Below are positions 9,801-20,405 of a DNA stretch of 64,000 nucleotides, one piece after another. Position 1 is the first letter of the stretch. Every line of letters begins with the position of its first letter. The DNA lies in assembly GCA_963575745.1 (NCBI GenBank), contig CAUYUJ010007258.1, positions 143,501 through 207,500 of the forward strand, in the 5' to 3' direction. Origin of the DNA: Prorocentrum cordatum (Eukaryota > Sar > Dinophyceae > Prorocentrales > Prorocentraceae). Position numbers and translations under genes: made by a program. Below the pieces are notes generated by a model. That model saw nothing but the letters and a program-made list of their open reading frames with translations. It was not told the DNA's origin and made no database searches.

Positions 9801-12467
9801 CCCTGTGGCCCAAGCGTGCCGGGCACGCCTGGTGCGCCAGATCCGCCACGTGATCCACGTGCGCCATGTGTGCATGTGTGCCGCATGCTCCAGCCGCGCC
9901 AGGTGCGCCACGTTCGGAGCACGCGCAGAGGGTGCCAGGTGCGCTTGCGCACGTGGCAGTACACATCCAGGGTTCATTTCGATTCCTCCGAGTCAATTCG
10001 ATTCGATCTCGATGGCCTCCGATTCCGATTCGATTTCGGATTCCGATTTGGACTCCGATTTTTTACCGGAGCATATTAGCCTGCCGACTTCCGCTGATTC
10101 GACTCCTCCCGACTCGGTTGCCGATGCTTGCCGATCCGATTCATGTCAATCGCCGATCCGACTTGTCGATTCGATTCTGGGCTCTCCTGCACATTGGGAA
10201 ACGTGTCGGCCCCCACCACCACCCCTGTCGAGAACCAGTGCGCAATCGCGGCGGGGTGGCCATAGCGTCTGATGGGGCTGCACATAGCGGGCAATCTGCC
10301 ACCACCCCCGCCGTCCCAAAGCCAATGCACAGTGATCGCGGGGTGCCCGCGCACGATCCGATTTTTGCCTCGAAGTGCATTGTTCATTGTTTTTGGAAGG
10401 GATGCTGGCCCTGCGCACAACAGACAATATGCGGGAACCTCCGCCGTCCCTTTCAATAAACAATACGAAGTGCTCGCGGCCCTCCCGATCATGATCCAGG
10501 AGTGTGCCCGAAAGTAGACGTCACATTGTTTTTTGACGAGGATGGTTCGGGGGGGGCCCTCATTGGTCCTGGTTGGCTGTCGGTCGCCTGGGGGAGGGGT
10601 TGTTTTTCAAAAGTTGACAGCAGTTGAACAGTGATAAACTCCTCCCCCGAACAGGGGAAGGAGGGACCCTTGGCACAGAGAAGACAAAAACTCGTTAAAC
10701 CACCTACGCCCAGAGGGCTGGTGGGACTCCGGACTACCTGGAAGTTTCTCAGAGCTGCCCTAGACCATCTTGGGCCATTTGCAAACAATGTTGGGGCCTC
10801 CTGGGCATGTCGTGGGCCACTATCGTCGCCCGCCTCCCACTGATCCCGGTTGTTGCGCCGCTTTTGGGTCCTCGTGGGGCTGCCTCGAAGCCCTCCTAGG
10901 AAATTCTGGGTGCCCTCGCATGGCTCTGTTGGGTCCCCCTCTTGGGGCTACCACTGGGGGCGAGCAGCTTATGCCAGCCCGCGGAAGCAGCAATCCCGCA
11001 GCCATAGAAACAAGTTAGTTTCTTTCAACAATCCTGGCGTTCTTGGGGGACTCGGGGATGTCACTGGGGGGGGATTGAGGGGCCGCTCAAGACTCTCTCA
11101 GCTGCTTCGTGGAGTCTTCTGGGGTTCATTGCGGGTCGTGTTGGACCATATTGGGCCACCTGAGGGTCATCATGCGGCCTCTTGGGGCTGTCTTGGAGCA
11201 ATACTCGAGCCTGCCTCTCACTGACCGCCGCTGTTGAGGCCGCTCTTGGGCAGCCCTTCTTGCGCCCTCTTGGGAGGTCTTGGGGCCCTCCCGGAGTTCT
11301 TTTGATGCCACCACGCGGCCGAGAAGCTCATCAGAGCCCGCAGAGGCAGAACAGCCGACAAAATCCACTCACGTTTTGTTGTGCATTTCTGCCCTGGAAG
11401 AATTGTGGGGATCTCAGGCGGCTATCAAGGGCCTCGGGGCACTCAAGCAGTTTTCTGAGGCATCTCGGGCTTCCATTGGGTGCCGTATTGGACCATACTC
11501 GGCCACTTTGGGGTAATAGTTGGGTAGCATGGCGCTGTATTGAGGCAACATTGGCGATTACCCGTTCACCCACTTCTTTATAGCTCTTGGACAGCTTTCG
11601 GGCCCCCTTGGGGCCCGCTACAAAGGGTTTCGGGCCCTCTTAAGGCTAATTATATTGAGGCCGTCTTGAGGCCACCTCGGTGCCCGAGACTCCCGCTGAA
11701 GCCCGCGCCGTCAGGAAGGCCACCATAATCGGACAGCGCGTGTGCGTTTCCAATGACTATGCCCCTCGTGTGAGCATCTGGGGAACAGTTCTTCGACCAT
11801 CATGGGCCGCCTTTGCAGTCAATTGAGGTGTCTGAATCCAGATTAGTCCACATTGGGGTCACCTTGGTACCATCTAGGAACCAAATTGAGGCCAGCATGG
11901 GGCCTGACACGCTTTGGCCCGATCTCTTGGGGCGACTTAGGGCGACTTCGGCTCCAGCGAGGTCCACAGACCCCCTCAGGGTCGCCCTCTCGTGAGCGGA
12001 CTCGACTTTTAGACATTCTGGCTTGAGTTTTCCTTCTTCGAGGATCTAACACGTCTGTGGCCCGTTGGGCCAGCGAATTAGTCCGCGACACACTTCCTGC
12101 CCAAGTCGAACGCAGTTTGGGTGCTTCACTGTTCAGGTTTAGGGATTCTTTCTATTTGGCCCTCCCCTCTATGTGGACGGCCGTATCGATTAATGCATCG
12201 GTGGGTTGCGGAAATGGTTGGGCGTCAATGGGTAGACTCACGTTGGATATGTTTTCGGTATGGGCCACTACCGCCTTGCAAATAGCTACCCTAATATGGA
12301 TGGCGGGGTATGCGCATCATAAACGAACGCATCTTGATGTTGGCATTTCCGTGCTCATCGCCATTATTTGGGATTTGTTGAGGCGTGGGCAACTTTTTGT
12401 CGATCAGCTCAATTATGTGCATAGAGACACTACCATCTATTTGAAGGACTTCGAACCATGCCGCTGA
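6863..12467 (+). CDS. Partial 'RLWC'-family multi-pass membrane protein (gene E)
   Basis: The first exon (about 6863-7430) reads TRLWCTFELAAF, two hydrophobic stretches (VIIVSIFGALAF; SLIGVFSIGFGTWFA), a Cys-rich CFKCQSAECFCC and VRMWFPGGLDEFD. This is the layout of a large dinoflagellate family in which a TIR-like CIHQ...RLWC region precedes membrane segments; the function is unknown. The exon ends at a textbook donor, GTAAGTGA at 7431. A phase-compatible exon at 12143-12467 follows TTTAG|G and adds two more hydrophobic segments. The 4.7 kb intron contains a copia remnant. Odd points: the reading frame shifts by +1 between GGLDEFD and 7430, so the gene may be damaged, and the upstream exons are not recognised. 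Confidence 0.6.
7684..7965. repeat. Two diverged copies of a ~210 bp direct repeat
   Basis: ACCTCTGGTGCCCTGTGGCGA with TACCTGGTGGTTCAGCTCCCATGGTA at 7684-7746 recurs at about 7894-7957 as ACCTCTGGCGCCCTGTGGCGA with TACCTGGTAATCAGCTCCCATGGTA. It lies inside the gene E intron. Confidence 0.7.
8300..8840 (+). pseudogene. Ty1/copia-like RNase H remnant, copy 2
   Basis: In two frames it reads SGKPVVHLTDAHCKSHRLQV and AETLAAARNLED, then LLGHICWIRHMMERGIVH, DMTADGHTKGGIDRD and LQVMGGIQTFKHDLKT. This matches copy 1 at 930-1475 almost word for word. RT, integrase and gag are absent and the frame changes near 8470 and 8610, so it is a dead fragment. It lies within the gene E intron on the same strand. 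Confidence 0.85.
8845..9160 (+). repeat. 3' terminal (LTR-like) region of copia copy 2
   Basis: Shares with 1600-1920 the blocks GGACGCACGCTTCGTC, CGCGGCCGCC...GGCCGGCCGCC, CGCTACTACGATACAGC and GCTTCGCCTGAGGCG...GGCGGGGCCTCCCAGCCCCCTTCAA. A short hairpin CCAGCTC-TAAATC-GAGCTGG is present at 8888-8907. Confidence 0.55.
9230..9400. repeat. ~24 bp minisatellite (TTGAGCCATCCTGGAGGCTA)
   Basis: About five tandem copies of CTTGAGCCATCCTGGAGGCTAG, grading into the CCTCTTGGGG-type repeats on either side. Confidence 0.8.
9423..9605. repeat. GGA microsatellite
   Basis: Almost pure GGA/GGGGA purine run. It yields poly-Glu, Gly and Arg frames on this strand and poly-Pro/Leu on the other; none is taken as coding. 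Confidence 0.9.
9740..9960. repeat. GTGCGCCAGG degenerate GC-rich repeats
   Basis: Words such as GGTGCGCCAGGCACCC and GTGCGCCACGT recur irregularly. 9990-10070 then has GATTCCGATTCGATTTCG repeats. No gene recognised. Confidence 0.6.
10205..10475. repeat. Three diverged ~100 bp tandem copies
   Basis: CCACCACCCC-AACCAGTGCGCAATCGCGG at about 10208, CCACCACCCCCGCCGTCCC...GTGATCGCGG at 10298 and ACCTCCGCCGTCCC...AGTGCTCGCGG at 10437 line up as diverged copies. No gene recognised. Confidence 0.5.
10740..11830. repeat. ~360 bp diverged tandem repeats rich in CTTGGGGCC
   Basis: Landmarks recur about 360 bp apart: AGCTTATGCCAGCCCGCGGAAG near 10967 and AAGCTCATCAGAGCCCGCAGAGG near 11323; CCCACTGATCCCGG near 10836 and CTCACTGACCGCCG near 11217. 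Between them are many CCTCTTGGGG / TCTTGGGCC words. No gene recognised. Confidence 0.6.
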
Positions 12468-12488
12468 CCCCCTTCTTCATTATCTGAA

Positions 12489-12640
12489 TTTCTGGTTAGT
12501 TGCTTGGCTGTTTGGTTGGCTGAATGGCTGAGCGTTGGCTAGAATTATCCAGTTGGCTAGTTGGCTGTGCGACTGGTTTGCAGCTTGGCTGCCTGGTTGC
12601 TGGCTGGGTGTTTCGCTTGTGGCTGGCGCTTCGGATGGAG
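12489..12640. repeat. TTGGCTG degenerate minisatellite
   Basis: Repeated TTGGCTG / GGTTGGCTG / TGGCTGCCTGG words directly after the last gene E exon. Confidence 0.7.
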
Positions 12641-12659
12641 GGTTTGTTGGCGCGATGAT

Positions 12660-13950
12660 TGACTGGTCGGATCCTTGGTTTGTCGTTTGGTCGATTTGCT
12701 CACCATGTTAAGGCATGGGAGAAGACCGATGGGAATCGGGAGGGGAGAGGGCCAGTGGGTTCCGTTGCAGGAGCGCCATTCTCGATCCTGATTCCCAGGA
12801 TCCTTTCGAGAGCTTCCGCGCTAACAAAAGTACATCAGTCGCTCTGCTGTAGCTTCAGGCTGGACGCACTGCACCGCGTGAGCGTCGTGCACGTCTTGCG
12901 AGACCGACAGGTCAAAGAGGACATTGCTTGCATCCTTGGCATGCCGAGTGTCGCGCGGGCCAGGTCCAGGCAGCGAATGTTGCTAGGCACGCCCGAATTA
13001 GATTTCTATATGCTAGTATTACGATTATTAGTAGAATCATTAGCATTGCCATTCTTATTACCATTATATATGTACGTGCTAGAACCATGGCGCGCGCTGA
13101 GATTCCAGTGAAGGCCGCGGGGATCGCTCTTTCTTTAGGGCACGTCAGGACTCACTCTGGATTCCGTCGTCGAGCCGCTCTCTGCAGGAGCGCCGCAGAG
13201 GCGGCCGCCTGCGCCCATGCGTCGTCGCGGGCGAGAGAGCCTCGCGTTTCCAGTCCCGTGCCTGCTGCGGCATGCAGCAGTGGCCCGAGAGTCGCACTCG
13301 GGAGCTCCTCGTCGGCGAGAACCGTAGACGGGCTGACGGCGACGTGGGCAATGGCGACGTAGGTTTCGGTAGTGTGGGAACGCGTGGGTCGCGGTCTCCT
13401 GCAGTTCGCCGTGTCGTGTTCGCTCGCTCCGTTCGCAGATGGGGGATCTTGGAAAGTGCGGTTCATGATTTCCTGCACTTCGGCTCCCCCACCATATAGC
13501 CGCTAAGCAACCTCGCCGCTGGCCCGGCCTTGGGAGAAGGGCGCCATGCAGGACCGGGCTGCGCTCGCGGGGGCGCCCGTCGCCCGCACGGAGCCGCCGA
13601 CCGCGGCCCTGCACATCGTAAGGAAGGGGTGCTGCCGTCGGCCGTGGAACTCCGCGCGACGACGGCGACTGGCCGCTGTGACCTCTCGGAGGGTACGCTC
13701 TTGCGCCAAGTCGGGCATGTCCCTCTACGGGAGGGGTATTCAGGGACAGCAGTCTGGCGTCGATGTTTCGTACCCTTTTGTCCGTCCTTGATTTGCTTCA
13801 CAACTTTTTAGCTTTTTATTTTTCTTCTGAAATCCGCCTGTAGGAGGATATGCCCGACCTGACTCTTGCGCAGGGAGGCGCGCGCCGCCAGGGGCGAAAA
13901 CCGTTGCGGTCCGGACCCGAGAGACGGGGGTCAGTGCAAACGGGGGTCCG
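12660..13950. other. No supported gene
   Basis: Reading frames exist on both strands over the same bases, with no recognisable domain. 13000-13090 is an AT-richer patch (ATTAGATTTC, TTATTACCATTATATATG) in otherwise GC-rich sequence. Confidence 0.5.
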
Positions 13951-13954
13951 TCAG

Positions 13955-14070
13955 AGCGCTGGATCTTGCAGGATCCTGCAAAGCCAGGGCTGCACTGACC
14001 CGGGTCTGGGTGCAGGATCCTGCAGGATCCTGCAGGATCTTGCAAGGCCTGACTGACCCGGGTATGACTT
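13955..14070. repeat. GGATCCTGCA palindromic repeats
   Basis: The 12-base palindrome GCAGGATCCTGC and its variants recur six times. Two ~70 bp half-repeats, each carrying ACTGACCCGGGT, flank the tightest cluster (14010-14045). Confidence 0.8.
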
Positions 14071-14746
14071 GACCCTGGTCAGCTGATCTCCGGTGCGGTC
14101 CAGGCGCCCAGCGGTGCCCTTCGCGGCCGCGGTGAGCGGCCCACGGCTTCGCTGCCACAGCCACTCTGTTGCGGCCATGGCTTGGCCGCCACCAGCCCAG
14201 ACGGCCGGCTCGCGCTGCCGACGCAGCTGCACGGGGGCCCCTCTGGAAGAGGCCTCCGCGAGGAGAGCAGCGAGCACGGAGGCGCCGCGCTGCCTACTCG
14301 CAGCCTGCCGCGATGCGCCAGGGATGTCCCGACGGGCTCGTCTTTCGACGACGACGGCGTCGCGCACGCGCAGTGGCCCGCCCAAGGCCCCATGCAGCTG
14401 AATTGCATCATCCGCTCACCCGGAGCAGGCTTGCCTATGGGAGTCCTGTCGCCCCAATAGCTGCAGGTCTGCAGCAGACTTGCTGGGGCGACGTGCACTG
14501 CGAGCGCGAATGGTGTGTCGTGCGTGGATGTTCGGCCATGGCTGCTCCACCGCAGGCCCTGGGTGACTCCTCGGAGTAGAGCGCCGTCGAGTTGCTGTGC
14601 CTGGAATTTCACGAGGGTGACATCAAACTCGGCCAATGAAGGCGCGAGTCCTAAGCCAGCGAGGGGGAGGACAGGACAGCGGCAGAGTCAATCGGGGTCG
14701 AGCGCGAGGCAGAGCCGCAGGAGTCGCGGCTTTACAATCCCAGAGA

Positions 14747-14919
14747 CTCGGGGGTGGACAGACCTCCTACCCTGACACGTCGATTAGCGAATTGGCCGTT
14801 TGCGGTTCGCGAGAGGGCGTCGCGGCCGTCAGTTTTTGCGGTCCAGGTCCGTCGGTTTCGGCCCCAGGCTGCTTTCACTGAAGGGTGGTTTACTAAAGGG
14901 AGGTTTGTCCACCCCCGAG
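14747..14919. mobile_element. Small TIR element, family F1, copy 1
   Basis: 173 bases bounded by 21-base terminal inverted repeats with one mismatch (core GGGGTGGACAGACCTCC at the left, complement GGAGGTTTGTCCACCCC at the right). AGA sits directly outside both ends, a possible 3-base target duplication. The inside (CACGTCGATTA, TTCGCGAGAGGGCGTCGCGG, GGTCCAGGTCCGTCGGTTTCG) is nearly the same as 19123-19294. It encodes no protein; a MITE- or introner-like element fits. Confidence 0.8.
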
Positions 14920-14929
14920 AGACGACAAA

Positions 14930-15660
14930 TACAACAGCGGCGGCGAAGTCGCGGACGACGCGATGCTGGTGGAACATTAGGCCGTGGGAAGGGAAGGGCT
15001 TCTGAAAGTGCCTCCTGTCCGGCAGCTCTGCTGGCGCATTCCCGCGATGTTGGTGCGGGGGACCGGATGCGCCCGCGGACTTCCACGCGAGTGTTGAAAG
15101 GAGTCGCTCCTGTGCAAATTCGGATTCACGACATGTGCCGCGACGTGCGTGACTCCGCACCAGGAGTGGATTCAAAACGACCCCCGGGCAGACACAAATA
15201 AACCGGACAAAAAACCAGCCGCGAGGAAGGGGCCGAGATGTCCGAAGGCCCGTGCCTGGAAAACGAGGGCCGCAGGATGTGTGGGAGTCGCATCGCTGTG
15301 GGAGCGGATCCACTGCGCGACGGGGAGCGCGAGCAGGTTCGTGTTGGGAAAGATTCGGGCGGCCCCGCTGCCGAAAAAGGAGGCGAGTGTTTCTGTGTCC
15401 CCGCACTTGCTTGTTTTATGTCTGCCGCCCCTACGCAGGGGCGTCCAAACTGATTTGGGAGGGCGCTAAAGTGCATCCAAGAAGATCCCAAACATGGCTC
15501 GCAGGTCCCCAGGACGACCTCCAATGATGGCCCAAGAGGCCCCATGAGGAATCCCAGTGTCCCCGAGTGATTGCGCCCCATAGGCGCGAAGAGATGCGTT
15601 GAAAGCGTGAACTTGTGTTTGCCGAAATCGTCTGCGTGTTCAGTTCTTTGTGCTTTTGGC
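14930..15660. other. No supported gene
   Basis: Overlapping frames on both strands, none with a recognisable domain or a convincing start. Confidence 0.45.
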
Positions 15661-15689
15661 TCCGCGCGACCTCAGCAGTGCTTCATGGA

Positions 15690-16135
15690 TTTCGACATGG
15701 CCCCAGAGGGCCCAGCCAATGCCCAGGGCAAGACGGCGCCCTGACGGCGCCAAGAACGGCCCCAGAGGGTTCGAGGTGCCCCCCAGGCGCTTCCAGCGGG
15801 CCCCAGGGCACCCAAAAGGTCCGCCGCTCCATCAACAAAGGCTTCCAGGACGGCCCAAGAATCCCACAAAACAGCCCCGACGGAAATCCCCAGCACGGGG
15901 CAGAAGGCCCCAACGTTACCCATTGGGTTCCGAAAGGCTGGACAAAACAAAGAGATGCCCGGGGAGACCCCGAAGCGCGATGAAGGCACGGCCAGCAGAA
16001 AAACAACGGCAGATCGTAGCAGGCGGGACGCACGCAGCAGCAAGCAGCGCCGGACTGCAGCAGGCAGTCGCAAACGGAAGCAACCAGCAACCACAACAGC
16101 AGCAGCAGCAACAGCAGCGGTTCAAGCAGCAACGC
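15690..16135. repeat. CCCCAG/CCCAAG degenerate repeats and a CAG/CAA run
   Basis: 15690-15930 has repeated GGCCCCAGAGGG / GGCCCAAGAATCCC words. 16025-16130 has CAGCAGCAACAGCAG runs giving poly-Gln or poly-Ala frames. No gene is supported. Confidence 0.65.
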
Positions 16136-16139
16136 TTCC

Positions 16140-17355
16140 CGCTGTGGCCAGACTGGGCTATGCGAGGGGTCGTTGCCTGGGAGGGTGGACGCATTGTTTT
16201 TTTTCACGCGCCAGAGGCTCGACTCGGCGAGTTTCGTTTTGAACCCCGCGGGGTCGCGCGCTTCCTGCAATCTAGAGTCGGGGTAGTTCGGAAATCCAGC
16301 TCTTCGGGGTTCCAGTTTCCTAGATGAGCTCAGCTGAAGTCATGGTTGCGGACATCCTGTGTTGCTAAGAGAACGATATTGTTGCTAGCTGCCAAGCGGC
16401 GTTGGCGACGGCCGAGTTGCTACGCTGTTTAAGCTTCAAGTCTTCAGAGGGTAGCTTCCCGCAACAGGGGACGGTGGATAACCACGGTAGTCAATATTGG
16501 CGGTGTGTATTCATATTCTTAGTTGTTTCTCAGGCTGTCATTGCCAAAATGCTTTTCGCTGGTGCCAGTTTTCGTAGCCGGCAAGCTGGTGATATGAGCC
16601 GTTCGGGGAAAGGGCCCGCGGATTCACATTGCGATCGCCCGGCCATCGAGATGCCAGCACGGTAGGGGGCCAAACTTCAGCGGTTTGGCGTCAGTTCGCG
16701 ATATTGTGCGTTTCTCTAGCGCGAGTGGCCCATATTGTAGGTGCATCGGAGTCTGGTCAATGTGAGTCGATCCAGCGACCTGCAAGACAGAATATTGTCC
16801 CCAGGCTCGTGTCAAGTGTTATCAGCTTGCACGTGCGGCATGCGAGCCATCATACATGTTTGGTCAATTTCCATCCTGGCATCTGCTCGAGGGTGAGTTC
16901 GTTGGCCTCGCCACTTGCTGTGCATATGTTCAGCGCTCCAGGACTCGCCAGTAGATTGCGTGGAGGCCCCTTGAGCGCCCCCCCGAGCGCCCCACCGGCA
17001 GATGAGGCCCTGCGACGGATCACGAATGCACAAGATGTTGTCGTGCTGATCCCTTGCGTGGGGTGGGCGGGGAGCGGGAGGGACAACAGACCCGGGGCTT
17101 GTCTTGGGGTGCGTTCTGGGGTTCGTTCTGACCAGGAGTCCGAGGTGGTTCCAGCCGTGGCGACTTGGGCGCCCCCCAGAGGCGCCATCCTGAATCCCTC
17201 TTCTCGATCCTCGATCTTGGAGGTCTCTGGAGGCTCCCGGGCGCCCCCAGAGGTCTGCGGGAGGCCTCTTCAGGTCTTTGTGGCCTTGTGAGGCCCAAGG
17301 AGAAGCAAAACAACATGCCAAAATGGTTTGGTAACCTCGATCTCTGAAGTATTGA
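16140..17355. other. No supported gene; GAGGCCTCTT-like repeats near the end
   Basis: 16400-16900 is AT-richer than its surroundings with a short open frame (16402-16665) that was not recognised. 17160-17300 contains GGGCGCCCCCAGAGG / GGAGGCCTCTTCAGG words. Confidence 0.4.
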
Positions 17356-17359
17356 AGTA

Positions 17360-17510
17360 GTCAAGGATGTAGCCCTTCTCCCTCCTCCCCATCCTCGCGC
17401 CGTGCGTCTCCAACGGCTCCTCCCTCCTCGCCTCCCTCGCCTCCTCGCTCCTCCAAAACGTCTTTCTCCCCTCCCTCCTCGCCTCTCCAACTCAGAGGAG
17501 CAAGAGGTCA
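17360..17510. repeat. CTC/CCT microsatellite-like tract
   Basis: Interrupted CTCCTCC repeats with CCTCGCCTCC words. No gene. Confidence 0.75.
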
Positions 17511-18002
17511 AGATAATGATACGCTCCAAGGACTCCAGGATCTCCACGACCTGTTCAACCAGGGCTCCAGAAACGAGGGCCGCTAGATACTCCAGAATTC
17601 TTGGGACGTGTCTTGAGCCAGTCGCATCTTGACATCGTTCTCGTCCTACCAACTTCCCCTCGCTCCCCCAAGCCTTCCGTCCCTCCATCCTCGCCTCCCG
17701 AGTGGGGTAGGGAGGGCCTTCGCTCCTGTCAGGGGCCGCGAGTCTGAGGCACCGCGGGCGGGGGCCTGGAGCCGTCGGCGGCGAGGGAGGGGGAGAAGTG
17801 GGAATGGGCGGGACTTCTCAGAAGGCTCGGAAGTCCCCTGGCCTTCCGGAGAAGTTTTCTAAGCCTTCCCCGAAGACACGGAGAGCTTGTCTGAAGGCCA
17901 GAGGGTTTCTGAGAAGTCAGCGCGCCTTCTGAGACAGCTTTCTCGTTCTCACTTCCCCCCTCGCTCGTCGCCGACCCACCTCCCTTTCATCGGAAGGAGA
18001 TC

Positions 18003-18746
18003 ATGGAAGCTGTGTGTGCCCTCGCAGTTCCGTCGTCAGAGTGCATTGGCATCGATGAAGCGTCTGGCAGTCGATGGGGTAGCGCGTCGGCTAGCGCCGG
18101 TTCGCCAGAGCCAACAAGCCGGCATGAGAGGCTCCCACGAGCTGCCGCAGGACCTCCCCACGGAGTTGCCCCGTGTGAGTGCTGGCCTCCTCTCTTCCCT
18201 GAGATCGTCCCACCGTTCGCCCAAACGGTCGATCAACTCCTGCGACTGCCATTCGGGGCTCAAGCTCCTCTAGGACACCCCAATCGGCGGTTCGGGTTTG
18301 ATGAAACGCAGTGGGAAGGGATGTCAGATGTGGCGCGAGCGCACCGAACTTGTCCGCCCTTTTCTTTCTCCTCCTCTCCCCTCATTGAGCAAGTCTGGGT
18401 ACTGCCAGTACGTATGATCACGCGCGTGGTCAGTCTGGCGGAGGACGAGGAGGGGGGGTGGAGGACCGTGAGGAGGGCGAAGACGGAAGAGGAGGAGGAG
18501 GAGGAGGAAGAGGACAAGGAGGATGAGGGCGACGATGGAGGAGGAGAGGATGAGGAGGACGGCGAGGAGGGCGAGAGAAATGAGGACGATGATCATGACG
18601 GCGACGACGAACAGGAGGTCCGCAGAGGTCTCGGGAGGCGTCCAGATGCCTCCATCCGACAAGCTCAATCCTCGATCCTCCTCCTCGAGCCCTTAGCAGG
18701 CTCCGTGGATTGGGGAAGCGCACGCATGGATTACGGCGCGGATTAG
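18003..18746 (+). CDS. Possible hypothetical protein with acidic tail
   Basis: An open frame of 247 codons starts at an ATG (MEAVCALAVPSS). The first 150 residues show no known domain. Residues about 160-205 are a Glu/Asp run made by a GAG/GAC microsatellite, which lengthens the frame artificially. The opposite strand is also partly open. No neighbouring exon or splice signal supports it, so this may be chance. Confidence 0.22.
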   Translation: MEAVCALAVPSSECIGIDEASGSRWGSASASAGSPEPTSRHERLPRAAAGPPHGVAPCECWPPLFPEIVPPFAQTVDQLLRLPFGAQAPLGHPNRRFGFDETQWEGMSDVARAHRTCPPFSFSSSPLIEQVWVLPVRMITRVVSLAEDEEGGWRTVRRAKTEEEEEEEEEDKEDEGDDGGGEDEEDGEEGERNEDDDHDGDDEQEVRRGLGRRPDASIRQAQSSILLLEPLAGSVDWGSARMDYGAD

Positions 18747-18957
18747 CGACGGGTCCCGCGTCCGTGCAGAATCGGCGCGAATCGTCGTAAGATCAGGGGG
18801 GCATCCGCGGCGTATTTCGGGAGGTACTTTCGCCGATCCGTGGGCTTGGCGCCGTGACGCCAGATCCACTTCGTCGTGATCCGTGTCGGCGTGCGCCCGA
18901 GTGGAGTCCTCGCCAGTCTTCCTCGCAGGCGGTATCCCCCAGCCTCGACGGGCCCAT

Positions 18958-19075
18958 TTTCCAACACCACTACCATAGGTAGGAGAGGGAGGAGGAGGAG
19001 GAGGAGGAGGAGGAGGAGGAGGACCTTCTCATCCTCGCTTCTCCTCCGTCCTACATATGGTAGTGGTGGTGGAAA
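18958..19075. repeat. Inverted repeat enclosing a GGA microsatellite
   Basis: TTTTCCAACACCACTACCAT at the left matches the complement of ATGGTAGTGGTGGTGGAAA at the right. The arms continue into GTAGG and enclose about 15 GGA triplets. Such a fold with a microsatellite loop resembles the other small foldbacks in this window. Confidence 0.65.
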
Positions 19076-19122
19076 GCCTGGAAGCCCATGTTGTGGCAAA
19101 GAGGGTCGGGGCTTGTTTTTGT

Positions 19123-19294
19123 TTCGGGGGTTGACAGACCTCCTACACTGACACGTCGATTAAGAGCTGGCCGTGTTCGGTTCGCGAGAGGGCGTCGCGG
19201 CCGTCGTTTTTGCGGGTCCAGGTCCGTCGGTTTCGGTCCCAGGCCGTTTTCACTAAGGGGAGGTTTACTAAAGGGAGGTTTGTGCATCGCCGAT
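19123..19294. mobile_element. Small TIR element, family F1, copy 2
   Basis: Matches 14747-14919 along its whole length (GACAGACCTCCTAC, CACGTCGATTA, TTCGCGAGAGGGCGTCGCGG, CTAAAGGGAGGTTTGTG). The left inverted repeat is kept with two changes. The right end has diverged (GCATCGCCGA in place of CCACCCCCGAG). Confidence 0.8.
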
Positions 19295-19449
19295 TGTTCC
19301 TCGGTCACATCTTGCGCCCACGACCAGTCACACCGATGTCGACATAATCCCGTGTTCGTGCTTTCTCTCCCCAGCCTCCGGTAGGAGAGAGAGAGAGAGG
19401 ATTTGGGGAAAGGAGACTGAGGGAATGGACTAGAAGCAAGAAGGAAGAC

Positions 19450-19687
19450 CCCCCCGCCCGACGACGACGACGACGACGACGACGACCTTGACGACGACGA
19501 CTGCGACGGGAAAACCAAGCCGCTTCCAGCGCGCATCCAGCAGCCTCATGACCGGCCTCGAGACGACGCGCACCGACGCTGGTCAGCAGGCGCTCAAGGC
19601 CCCGGGCACGCTGCGCGGGAGAGGGGGTGGGATGGGAGGACGTGACGACGAGGCGAGGAAAGACGCGGCGGAGGAGGAGGATGATGG

Positions 19688-19737
<50 letters not shown>

Positions 19738-20405
19738 CTGATGCTGATGCTGATGCTGATGCTGATGCTGATGCTGATGCTGATGCTGCTGATGATGATG
19801 ATGATGATGATGAGGAGGAGGAGGAGGAGGAGGAGGAGGAGGAGGAGGAGGGAGGAGCAGGGAGCAGGTAGGAGGAGGAGGAGGAGGGGAGGAGGAGGAG
19901 GAGGAGGAGAGGAGGAGGAGGAGGAGGGAGGAGGAGTAGGAGGGAAGAGGAGGAGGAGGAGGAGGAGAAGGAGGAGGAGGAGGAGGAGGAGGAGGAGGAG
20001 GAGGAGAGAGGAGAGGAGGAGGAGGAGGAGGAGGAGGGGAGGAGGGAGGGAGGAGGAGGAGGGAGAGGAGAAGGAGGAGGAGGTGAGAAGGAGGGAGGCG
20101 GAGGGGGAAGAAGGAGCAGGAGGAGGAGGAGAAGGAGGAGGAGGAGGAGGGGAAACGAAGGAGGGGGAGGAGGAGGAGTAGGAGGGACGAGGAGGATGAG
20201 GAGAAGGAGGAGAGGGAGGAGGAGGAGGTGCGAGGAGGAGGAGGCGGAGGGGGGAGGAGGAGGAGGAGGAGGAGGAGGAGGAGGAGGAGGAGGAGGAGCA
20301 GGAGCAGGAGGAGGAGGAGGAGGAGGAGGAGGAGGAGGAGGAGGAGGAGGAGGAGGAGGAGGGAGGAGGGAGGAGGAGGAGGAGGAGGAGGAGGAGGAGG
20401 AGGAA
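19450..20405. repeat. Long composite trinucleotide tract (GAC, GAT, GCTGAT, GGA)
   Basis: The order is GAC (19458-19500), GAT (19680-19735), GCTGAT (19736-19790), GAT (19791-19812), then about 590 bases of GGA with few interruptions. It abuts the 3' end of the minus-strand LINE. Frames of up to 424 codons across it are poly-Ser/Leu/Pro or poly-Glu/Arg artefacts. Confidence 0.9.

Noticed and set aside
14079-14636. Minus-strand frame starting MAEFDVTLVKFQAQQ
   Set aside because: Natural-looking start but the plus strand is open over the same bases and nothing downstream is recognisable.
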